5,059 bases of DNA from Pseudomonadota bacterium (GTDB taxonomy: Bacteria > Pseudomonadota > Gammaproteobacteria > Burkholderiales > Burkholderiaceae_C), in assembly GCA_021798395.1 (NCBI GenBank), contig JAJZHS010000207.1, positions 1 through 5,059 of the forward strand, in the 5' to 3' direction. A program made the translations under genes and the position numbers. Within the stretch, counting starts at the first letter, position 1, and each line of letters begins with the position of its first letter. Under the pieces are notes generated by a model. The model ran no database searches. It was not told the DNA's origin and worked only from the letters and a program-made list of their open reading frames with translations. Positions 1 through 5,059 of this stretch are shown in pieces.

Positions 1-709
1 ACTGGCGCGCCGCCTCGGCGATGCGCGCGTGCGCGGCCAGCGCGGCGCGGACGCGCAACCCGTCGGGCGACGATTCGCCGGCGCGCAACAGCGCGGCGAG
101 GTGGCGCGCCGCCTCGCCGGCGCTGAACAGCCAGGCGGCATCGCGCCGCAGCAACACGTGCAGGCGCTGCAACGTGGCCGCGTCGGCCGCGGGCTCCGCG
201 CGCCGGTACACATCGATCTGGTCCACCTGCGCTCCGGCGGCGCGCAACTGGTCGCTGAGCCATTCGCGCCCGGGCCCGCCGCGCAACACGAGCACCCGCG
301 CGCCATCCCAGCCCTGCGGCCGCAGGGCCTGCAGCCGCGGCCACAGCCCCTCGGAGTCGGCGTGCTGCGCCGGGGCTTCGATCAACGCCGGCAACGCGTC
401 CCCGCGCGCGGCCAGCGCAGCGCGCACCGCGGCCGCGCTGCCCGGCCCGACGACACCGATCGCGCACGCCTGCGGCCATGGCCGGTCGAGCAGCGCGACG
501 GCTGCGCGCACCGCATGCGGGCTGACCGGCAATGCCAGCGCGTAGTCGTGCAGACGCTGCAGGCACCGGCGTGCGGGCCCGGAGTCGGCCGGCGCCTCGA
601 TGCGGATCAGTGCGAACTTGTGCACGGTCACGCCGGCGGCACGCAGCGCGCGTTCGCGCGCATCGTCGCCGGCCTCGGCGCCGGCGCGCGTGGCCACCAG
701 CTCGCGCAT
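1..709 (-). CDS. hemD: Uroporphyrinogen-III synthase HemD (partial, C-terminal end missing)
   Basis: HemD is the cytoplasmic enzyme that closes hydroxymethylbilane into uroporphyrinogen III, inverting ring D; it is the last shared step before haem, sirohaem and B12 branch. Read on the minus strand from the ATG at 709-707, 236 codons are present with no stop before the window edge. Recognisable family blocks are VSPHAV at about residues 62-67 (usual place of the F-T/V-S-P-N-A-V loop), IGVVGPGSAAAVRAAL at 84-99, and the strongest signature, VLVLRGGPGREWL at 139-151 followed by VDQIDVYRR at 162-170. A second-domain loop, WLFSAGEAARHL, lies at 193-204. Family members are usually about 250-270 residues, so only a short tail should be missing. 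The start lies 8 bases after the hemC stop, which suggests co-transcription and translational coupling; no clear Shine-Dalgarno is seen. HemD is poorly conserved as a family, but the position after hemC makes the call firm. Confidence 0.93.
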   Translation of the reverse strand, partial: MRELVATRAGAEAGDDARERALRAAGVTVHKFALIRIEAPADSGPARRCLQRLHDYALALPVSPHAVRAAVALLDRPWPQACAIGVVGPGSAAAVRAALAARGDALPALIEAPAQHADSEGLWPRLQALRPQGWDGARVLVLRGGPGREWLSDQLRAAGAQVDQIDVYRRAEPAADAATLQRLHVLLRRDAAWLFSAGEAARHLAALLRAGESSPDGLRVRAALAAHARIAEAARQ

Positions 710-717
710 CGCGCGCG

Positions 718-1692
718 TCAGCCGGCCAGCGCCGCCAATTCGGCCAGCAGCGCCTCGGCGCCCTGTCCGTACAGCGCCTGCGCGGCGCGCTCGCCCAGCG
801 CTTCGGCTTCGGCTGCCGCGCGCACCTCGGCGGCGACCTCGACACGCAGCATGCGGCTGCCGTCGGGCAATCCGAGCCGCGCGCGCAGCACCAACCGCGC
901 ACCATCGTGCCATTGCGCATGCGCGCCCAGCGGCGTGCTGCAACTGCCGCCCAGGCGACGCGCCAGCGCGCGCTCGGCGCCGGCCGCCAGTTCGCTCGGC
1001 AGATGGCGCAGCGGCGCCAGCGCGGCGAGCGTGTCGGCGCGCGCGGCACGGATCTCGATTCCCAGCGCGGCCTGTCCAACCGCGGGCAGCAGCTCGTCGG
1101 TGTCAAGCAGCGCCCGGATGCGTTGCTCCAGCCCGAGGCGCTTGAGCCCGGCCGCGGCGAGCACGATGCCGTCGTACTCGCCTGCGTCGAGCTTGCGCAA
1201 TCGGGTGTCGAGGTTTCCACGCAGCGGCACGATACGCAGGTCCGGGCGCAGCGCACGGATCTGCATTTCGCGGCGCAAGCTCGAAGTGCCGACCACCGCG
1301 CCCGCGGGCAAGGCGCCGAAGTGCGGCGCGCGCGCCGACACCCAGGCGTCGCGCGCGTCCTCGCGCTCCATCACCAACGCCAGCGCGAAGCCTTCGGGCA
1401 ACTCCATCGGCACGTCCTTGAGCGAGTGCACGGCGAGGTCGGCACTGCCGTCGGCCAGCGCCTGCTCGAGCTCCTTGACGAACAGGCCCTTGCCGCCGAC
1501 TTTGGACAGCGCACGGTCCAGGATCTGGTCGCCGCGCGTGGTCATGCCGTTGAGTTCGACCACGCAGTCCGGGTACAGGGCGCGCAACCGCGCCTGCACG
1601 TGCTCGGCCTGCCACAGCGCGAGGCGGCTTTCACGGGTCGCGATGACCAGGCGGCGCGGGGACGCGGCGCGCGAGAGAGGTTCGGTCTGCAT
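718..1692 (-). CDS. hemC: Porphobilinogen deaminase (hydroxymethylbilane synthase) HemC
   Basis: This cytoplasmic enzyme joins four porphobilinogen molecules into linear hydroxymethylbilane, the substrate of HemD encoded next. The 324-residue protein is slightly longer than the E. coli enzyme (313) because of about nine extra N-terminal residues. Visible family motifs: IATRESRLALWQAEHV at 17-32 with substrate-binding Arg20; KVGGKGLFVKELE at 64-76; HSLKDVP at 89-95 with the catalytic Asp93; GTSSLRR at 135-141 with Arg140/Arg141; LRGNLDTRLRKLD at 157-169 with Arg158 and Arg164; and GGSCSTPLGAH at 248-258, where Cys251 is the expected attachment point of the dipyrromethane cofactor. All key residues are present, so the enzyme should be active. 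The ATG start is supported by an AGGA seven bases upstream, and no other Met occurs before residue 50. The gene is divergent from ppc. The TTRGDQILDRALSK block is typical of betaproteobacterial HemC as I remember it. Confidence 0.98.
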   Translation of the reverse strand: MQTEPLSRAASPRRLVIATRESRLALWQAEHVQARLRALYPDCVVELNGMTTRGDQILDRALSKVGGKGLFVKELEQALADGSADLAVHSLKDVPMELPEGFALALVMEREDARDAWVSARAPHFGALPAGAVVGTSSLRREMQIRALRPDLRIVPLRGNLDTRLRKLDAGEYDGIVLAAAGLKRLGLEQRIRALLDTDELLPAVGQAALGIEIRAARADTLAALAPLRHLPSELAAGAERALARRLGGSCSTPLGAHAQWHDGARLVLRARLGLPDGSRMLRVEVAAEVRAAAEAEALGERAAQALYGQGAEALLAELAALAG

Positions 1693-1699
1693 GTCCGGA

Positions 1700-1703
1700 T
1701 CCT
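1700..1703 (-). promoter_or_regulatory. Ribosome binding site of hemC
   Basis: The minus strand reads AGGA seven bases before the hemC ATG (CTAGGATCCGGACATG). The spacing is close to ideal and fixes the start codon at 1692-1690. This is seen directly; its function is inferred from position. Confidence 0.75.
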
Positions 1704-1727
1704 AGCAGCCGCGGCGAGCCCCACGCC

Positions 1728-1752
1728 CCACTCAGTGGACTGGTAGTGGACT
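1728..1752. repeat. Paired octamer AGTGGACT with overlapping palindrome; possible operator
   Basis: AGTGGACT occurs twice, at 1734-1741 and 1745-1752, so the copies start 11 bases apart, about one turn of the helix. The first copy overlaps a perfect palindrome, CCACT-C-AGTGG at 1728-1738, so the core AGTGG is present three times, one of them inverted. Repeats of this spacing in a divergent promoter region are compatible with a regulator binding one face of the DNA, but no known operator consensus is recognised and chance remains possible. Confidence 0.4.
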
Positions 1753-1833
1753 AGCATGAGATTCGCCCATCGCGACCCCGCGTCGTTCCGATTCCGGCCC
1801 CAGCAACGCTTGCACAGGATTTCAGCGCAGACC

Positions 1834-4647
1834 ATGGCAGATTCCCGCCCCGCCACGCATCAAGACGCCCCGCTGTTCGAAGACATCCGCCTGCTCGGGC
1901 GCTTGCTCGGCGACGTCATCCGCGAGCAGGAAGGCCAGGTCATGTTCGACACCGTCGAGCGCGTGCGCCAGCTCTCGGTCAGCGACCACCGCGACGGCCA
2001 GGGCCGCCATCGGCGCAAACTCGACCGCGCCCTGCAGGGTCTGAGCCGCGACGACGCGGTCAGCGTGATCCGCGCCTTCAGCTATTTCTCGATCCTGGCC
2101 AACATCGCCGAGGATCGCCACGTGCTGCGGCAGCGCCGCGCCCGGGCGCTGGCCGGCGACCGGCCGCAGCCCGGCAGCGTGCGCGCCGCGCTCATCAAAC
2201 TGCGCCGCGCCGGAGTCGACGCCGCGCGCCTCGACGCGGTGTTCGCCGACGCGCTGATTTCTCCGGTGCTGACCGCGCATCCGACCGAAGTGCAGCGCAA
2301 GAGCCTGCTCGACGCCGAGCGCGTCATCGCCAGGCTGCTTGCCGAACGCGACCAGCCCCAGCCGCCCCGGCGCATCCAGGAAATCGACGCCGAGATGCGC
2401 GCGCGCATCACCCAGCTGTGGCAAACGCGGCTGCTTCGTTTCACCAAGCTGCAAGTCTCCGACGAAATCAAGAACGCGCTGTCGTATTACGACTGCACAT
2501 TTTTCAGCGAAGTGCCGCGGCTGTATCTGGAGATCGAGGCCGAACTCGATGCGCAACTGCCGCGCGCCGACGGCGCGCCGTGGCGGCTGCCGCCGTTCTT
2601 TCGCATGGGCCACTGGATCGGCGGCGACCGCGACGGCAACCCGAACGTCACCGCCGACACCCTCGCCTACGCCTTGCGCCTGCAGTCGCGAACCGCGCTG
2701 GACCATTACCTGAACCAGGTTCACGCGCTCGGCGCCGAATTGTCGATCTCGCTGATGCTGGCGTCGTGCAGCCCGCAGCTGCAGGCGCTGGCCGAGGCCT
2801 CGCCCGACGTGTCCGAGCATCGCAAGGACGAGCCGTACCGGCGGGCGCTGATCGGTGTGTACGCGCGGCTGGCGGCCACGCTGCGCGCGCTGTGCGGCGC
2901 CGATGCGTTGCGCCACGAGGTCGGCGCGGCGCAGCCTTACCCGGACGCGGCGGGCTTCGTCGCCGACCTGCGCATCGTGCGTGACTCGCTGACGCGCCAC
3001 CATGCCGCAGCCGTGGCGCGCACGCGGCTGGAGCCGCTGATCCGCGCCGCCGAGGTGTTCGGCTTTCACCTCGCCACCGTCGACCTGCGCCAGAGTTCGG
3101 ACAAGCACGAGGAGGTCGTCGCCGAGTTGCTCGCGCGGGCCGCGCTGTGCGCCGACTACAGCGCGCTGGACGAGAGCGCGCGCGTCGACGCGCTGCTGCG
3201 CGTGCTGCGCGACCCGCGGCCCTTGCGCGTTCCCGACGCCGCGTACTCCGACTGGACGCGCGCCGAGCTCGCGGTGTTCGAGCAGGCGCGCGACGCGCGC
3301 CGGCGGCTGGGCGCCGACGCCATCCGGCAGACCATCATCTCGCACACCGAGAGCGTCAGCGACCTGCTCGAAGCCCTGGTGCTGCAAAAGGAATGCGGCC
3401 TGTTCCACGGCCCCCTGGGCACGCCCGGCGCGCACGTCGAGCTGCTCGTCGTTCCGCTGTTCGAGACCATCGACGACCTGCGCAACGCCCCCGACATCAT
3501 GCGCGGCTATTACGATCTGCCCGGAGTGCTCGATCTGGCGCGCGCCAGCGGCGGCCTGCAGGAAATCATGCTGGGTTATTCGGACAGCAACAAGGACGGC
3601 GGCTACCTCACTTCGAACTGGGAACTGCACACGGCGTCGGTCGCGCTGGTCGAAATGTTCGGCCAGATCGACTCGGGCCGCGGGCTGCAACTGCGCCTGT
3701 TCCACGGCCGCGGCGGCAGCGTGGGCCGCGGCGGCGGACCGAGCTACGAGGCGATCCTGGCCCAGCCGGCCGGCACGGTCGGCGGCAGCCTGCGGCTGAC
3801 CGAGCAGGGCGAGGTCATCGCCAGCAAGTACGCCAACCCCGAGATCGGACGCCGCAACCTGGAGACCCTTGTCGCCGCCACGCTCGAGGCCACACTGCTG
3901 TCGACGCGCGGCAAGCCCAGCGGCCAGGGCGTGCGTCGCGCCGCGCCGCAGCGTTTCCTGGACGCGGCGGCCGAACTCTCTCAGGTGGCGATCGACCGCT
4001 ACCGCGATCTGGTTTACGGCCACTCGCGCTTCGTCGAGTATTTCTACGCCGCCACGCCGATCAGCGAAATCGCCGGATTGAACATCGGCAGCCGCCCCGC
4101 CTCGCGCAAGTCCAGCCAGAACATCGCCGATCTGCGTGCCATCCCGTGGAGCTTCTCGTGGGGCGAGTGCCGCGTCGCCCTTCCCGGCTGGTACGGCTTC
4201 GGCTCAGCGGTCGATGCCTTTCTTGCCGCGCATCAGCAAGACGGCGCCGAACTGCTTGCGCGGATGCACGCCCAGTGGCCTTTCTTTCGCGCCTTGTTGT
4301 CGAACATGGATATGGTGCTGGCGAAGACCGATCTGGCGGTCGCCGCGCGGTACGCCGAACTGGTCGGCGACGCGCGCATGCGCCGCCAGATCTTCGGCGC
4401 GATCGCGAGCGAGTGGGAACGCAGCGTCGCGGCGCTGCGCCGCATCACAGGCTGGAGCAGCTTCCTGGAGACCAACCCGACCCTGGCGCGGTCGATCCGC
4501 GCGCGTTTTCCGTACATCGGCCCGCTGAACCACTTGCAGATCGAACTTCTGCGCCGCTTCCGCGAAGGACAGACCGACGAACGCACGCAACGCGGAATCC
4601 ACCTGAGCATCAACGGCATCGCCGCGGGCCTGCGCAACACCGGGTGA
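1834..4647 (+). CDS. ppc: Phosphoenolpyruvate carboxylase
   Basis: Ppc is a cytoplasmic homotetramer that adds bicarbonate to phosphoenolpyruvate, giving oxaloacetate and phosphate; it refills the TCA cycle. From the ATG at 1834 the protein has 937 residues, against 883 in E. coli. Both family signatures are intact: VLTAHPTEVQRK with catalytic His149, and IMLGYSDSNKDGG with Lys587. Other active-site segments are GGDRDGNPNVTADTL, DLRQSS with Arg419, and the loop FHGRGGSVGRGGGP with His624, Arg626 and Arg632. Residues matching the E. coli L-aspartate inhibitor site also appear present: Arg632, Lys831 in MVLAK, probably Arg891, and Asn935 in the terminal RNTG, so feedback inhibition is expected. 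The start is uncertain: an in-frame ATG at 1756 would add 26 residues, but these use rare codons, are Arg/Phe-rich and match nothing I know in the family. The ATG at 1834 lacks a good Shine-Dalgarno; an AGGA lies 14 bases upstream. The overall style (LLGRLLGDVIREQEG, AFSYFSILANIAED) is like the long betaproteobacterial enzymes. Confidence 0.97.
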   Translation: MADSRPATHQDAPLFEDIRLLGRLLGDVIREQEGQVMFDTVERVRQLSVSDHRDGQGRHRRKLDRALQGLSRDDAVSVIRAFSYFSILANIAEDRHVLRQRRARALAGDRPQPGSVRAALIKLRRAGVDAARLDAVFADALISPVLTAHPTEVQRKSLLDAERVIARLLAERDQPQPPRRIQEIDAEMRARITQLWQTRLLRFTKLQVSDEIKNALSYYDCTFFSEVPRLYLEIEAELDAQLPRADGAPWRLPPFFRMGHWIGGDRDGNPNVTADTLAYALRLQSRTALDHYLNQVHALGAELSISLMLASCSPQLQALAEASPDVSEHRKDEPYRRALIGVYARLAATLRALCGADALRHEVGAAQPYPDAAGFVADLRIVRDSLTRHHAAAVARTRLEPLIRAAEVFGFHLATVDLRQSSDKHEEVVAELLARAALCADYSALDESARVDALLRVLRDPRPLRVPDAAYSDWTRAELAVFEQARDARRRLGADAIRQTIISHTESVSDLLEALVLQKECGLFHGPLGTPGAHVELLVVPLFETIDDLRNAPDIMRGYYDLPGVLDLARASGGLQEIMLGYSDSNKDGGYLTSNWELHTASVALVEMFGQIDSGRGLQLRLFHGRGGSVGRGGGPSYEAILAQPAGTVGGSLRLTEQGEVIASKYANPEIGRRNLETLVAATLEATLLSTRGKPSGQGVRRAAPQRFLDAAAELSQVAIDRYRDLVYGHSRFVEYFYAATPISEIAGLNIGSRPASRKSSQNIADLRAIPWSFSWGECRVALPGWYGFGSAVDAFLAAHQQDGAELLARMHAQWPFFRALLSNMDMVLAKTDLAVAARYAELVGDARMRRQIFGAIASEWERSVAALRRITGWSSFLETNPTLARSIRARFPYIGPLNHLQIELLRRFREGQTDERTQRGIHLSINGIAAGLRNTG

Positions 4648-4670
4648 CGCGCCGCGCCTTCGCGCGACTG

Positions 4671-4685
4671 TGGAATAATTGCCCG
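4671..4685 (+). promoter_or_regulatory. Probable tRNA-Leu promoter (extended -10 plus GC-rich discriminator)
   Basis: TGGAATAAT at 4671-4679 fits an extended -10 element (TGn followed by AATAAT, five of six matches to TATAAT). No credible -35 lies 16-18 bases upstream, where the sequence is GC-only, which suits the extended -10 type. The next bases, TGCCCG at 4680-4685, form a GC-rich discriminator of the kind found at stringently controlled stable-RNA promoters. Transcription would start around 4686, a few bases before the mature tRNA. The motif is seen; the activity and stringent control are inferred. Confidence 0.65.
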
Positions 4686-4693
4686 TTCGCTTG

Positions 4694-4780
4694 GCCGGGA
4701 TGGCGGAATCGGTAGACGCAGCGGACTCAAAATCCGCCGGTGGCAACACTGTGGGGGTTCGAGTCCCCCTCCCGGCACCA
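4694..4780 (+). tRNA. tRNA-Leu, anticodon CAA
   Basis: This is a complete 87-base class II tRNA that reads the UUG leucine codon. The acceptor stem pairs GCCGGGA (4694-4700) with TCCCGGC (4770-4776), followed by discriminator A and an encoded CCA (4778-4780). The D arm is GCG (4703-4705) with CGC (4717-4719) and carries GG at 4711-4712. The anticodon stem GCGGA/TCCGC (4721-4725, 4733-4737) encloses the loop CTCAAAA, giving anticodon CAA at 4728-4730 and A at position 37. The long variable arm at 4738-4752 folds as CGGTG-GCAA-CACTG, as expected for leucine. The T arm is GGGGG-TTCGAGT-CCCCC (4753-4769). It sits 46 bases after the ppc stop, probably with its own promoter, and ends before an intrinsic terminator. 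Confidence 0.98.
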
Positions 4781-4807
4781 AATAAAATCAAGAATTGAGG
4801 TCGATAC

Positions 4808-4835
4808 GCGGCGCCTTCGGGCGCCGCTTTGTTTT
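4808..4835 (+). terminator. Intrinsic terminator of the tRNA-Leu (and probably ppc) transcript
   Basis: A perfect 8-base-pair GC stem, GCGGCGCC (4808-4815) with GGCGCCGC (4820-4827), is closed by a TTCG loop in the especially stable C(UUCG)G setting and followed by TTTGTTTT (4828-4835). It starts 27 bases after the tRNA CCA end, as is usual for a tRNA transcript. Because no terminator with a T-run is seen between ppc and the tRNA, it likely also ends ppc transcripts that read through. Confidence 0.92.
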
Positions 4836-4876
4836 GGCACGTTTCCGCTATTTTTCCACCCACCGAACGAGATCAT

Positions 4877-4918
4877 GCGACGCATTGCAAGTACGGCAAC
4901 GTTGTGAACTTGCGTCGC
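4877..4918. repeat. Inverted repeat GCGACGCA / TGCGTCGC with internal palindrome
   Basis: Perfect 8-base arms, GCGACGCA at 4877-4884 and TGCGTCGC at 4911-4918, are separated by 26 bases that contain the perfect palindrome CAACGTTG (4897-4904). An alternative pairing, GCAAGT (4887-4892) with ACTTGC (4908-4913), overlaps the same arms. There is no T-run after it, so it does not look like an intrinsic terminator. Its role is unknown. Confidence 0.5.
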
Positions 4919-4952
4919 TGCGCCACCGCAGAGACTAGGAGTCCGTCGGACT
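4918..4952. repeat. Two further short hairpins, REP-like in appearance
   Basis: CTGCG (4918-4922) can pair with CGCAG (4927-4931) around a CCAC loop, and AGTCCG (4940-4945) is mirrored by CGGACT (4947-4952) around a single T. The second unit, with flanking GG and TT, looks like the core of short extragenic palindromic repeats seen in many GC-rich proteobacteria, but only one copy is in the window, so repeat-family membership cannot be shown here. Confidence 0.4.
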
Positions 4953-5059
4953 TGAACTCGACAAGCACGCAACGTCATCGCCTGGGCCGAGATGTTGGCG
5001 GCGCGTTCCTGAAGCGTGTTGCTCGCGGGGTCTGAGGGCGCTGTGGACCACCTGCGGGA

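Larger units (their letters stand above)
1693..1833. promoter_or_regulatory. Divergent intergenic region between hemC and ppc
   Basis: This 141-base stretch must hold the promoters for hemC (leftward) and ppc (rightward) unless either gene is transcribed from inside its neighbour. I see no convincing sigma-70 -35/-10 pair on either strand; the closest rightward -10-like string is TAGCAT at 1752-1757, without a matching -35. The region does contain a repeated octamer and a short palindrome at 1728-1752, listed separately. An open frame runs from an ATG at 1756 into ppc, but its codons are unlike the gene's (AGA, CGA, AGG, ATT, TCA and TTG within 26 codons), so I treat it as untranslated leader. 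Confidence 0.6.
4836..5059. other. Apparent non-coding region to the window end
   Basis: No convincing gene is seen here on either strand. The first part, to about 4920, is clearly less GC-rich than the preceding genes. The frames that are open are short, begin at TTG or inside the tRNA/terminator, lack Shine-Dalgarno sequences and show no recognisable family motif. On the minus strand two frames stay open from the right edge, one closing at a TAG at 4937-4935, so a gene entering from outside the window cannot be excluded. The region holds several inverted repeats between 4877 and 4952. Confidence 0.55.

Noticed and set aside
29..1705. A 558-codon plus-strand frame, with a 404-codon companion at 532-1746, antisense to hemD-hemC
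   Set aside because: Both lie over well-supported minus-strand genes, give Arg/Ala/Ser-rich nonsense proteins and have no family motifs. They are composition shadows.
1822..4023. A 733-codon open frame on the minus strand, antisense to ppc
   Set aside because: It mirrors the ppc codons in very GC-rich DNA, where stop codons are scarce in antisense frames. The product is low-complexity, rich in Ala, Arg, Gln and Val, with no recognisable motif, while the plus strand encodes an intact Ppc.
4653..4666. Hairpin CGCGC-CTTC-GCGCG just after ppc as a terminator
   Set aside because: The stem is only five base pairs and no T-run follows; GC-rich DNA forms such stems easily by chance.
3147..4715. A 522-codon frame overlapping the 3' half of ppc on the same strand
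   Set aside because: It is the shifted frame of ppc, arginine-rich, and runs into the tRNA. There is no sign that ppc is frameshifted: its frame is continuous with all motifs in order.
4204..4978. Minus-strand frames (4204-4863, 4233-4781, 4727-4978) with phrases such as GRGTRTPTVLPPADFESA or CREGDSNPHSVATGGF
   Set aside because: These phrases are the antisense translation of the tRNA-Leu gene, a well-known source of false hypothetical proteins in databases. The tRNA is structurally complete.
4829..5035. A 68-codon plus-strand frame after the terminator
   Set aside because: It begins at a TTG inside the terminator's T-run, has no Shine-Dalgarno and shows no recognisable similarity; the encoded peptide looks like translated intergenic DNA.
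4781..5059. Integration boundary (attachment-site copy of the tRNA 3' end)
   Set aside because: I looked for a second copy of the tRNA 3' end downstream and found none in the window; there is also no integrase gene, so an island cannot be claimed.
1..5059. CRISPR array, toxin-antitoxin, retron, phage or defence genes
   Set aside because: No regularly spaced repeats and no matching protein motifs; the coding content is fully explained by hemD, hemC, ppc and one tRNA.

Overview
This is a very GC-rich chromosomal window carrying housekeeping genes, with nothing in it that looks like a defence, mobile or otherwise new system. The protein sequences point to a proteobacterium, most likely a betaproteobacterium or a GC-rich gammaproteobacterium. 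HemC carries a block of the kind I associate with betaproteobacteria (TTRGDQILDRALSKVGGKGL), Ppc is of the long type with an N-terminal block resembling betaproteobacterial enzymes, and a hemC-hemD pair beside ppc is a familiar neighbourhood in Burkholderia/Ralstonia-like genomes. This placement comes from memory of the families, not from a search.

Layout: the left third reads leftward on the minus strand. hemC (porphobilinogen deaminase, complete) is followed after 8 bases by hemD (uroporphyrinogen-III synthase), whose last codons run off the left edge. The two enzymes catalyse consecutive steps of tetrapyrrole synthesis (porphobilinogen to hydroxymethylbilane to uroporphyrinogen III) and are almost certainly one operon. 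A 141-base divergent region separates hemC from ppc (phosphoenolpyruvate carboxylase), which reads rightward and fills the middle of the window. Ppc replenishes oxaloacetate for the TCA cycle. Its catalytic residues and the residues that bind the inhibitor L-aspartate appear intact.

Forty-six bases after ppc lies a complete tRNA-Leu with anticodon CAA, preceded by a probable extended -10 promoter with a GC-rich discriminator and followed by a strong intrinsic terminator with a UUCG loop. No terminator is visible between ppc and the tRNA, so ppc transcripts may read through it. The last 224 bases look non-coding, are noticeably less GC-rich at their start, and hold a cluster of inverted repeats.

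The points most worth a second look are a small direct/inverted repeat in the hemC-ppc divergent region (possible operator), the hairpin cluster after the tRNA terminator, and the uncertain ppc start. The very long antisense frames in this GC-rich DNA are shadows of the real genes.
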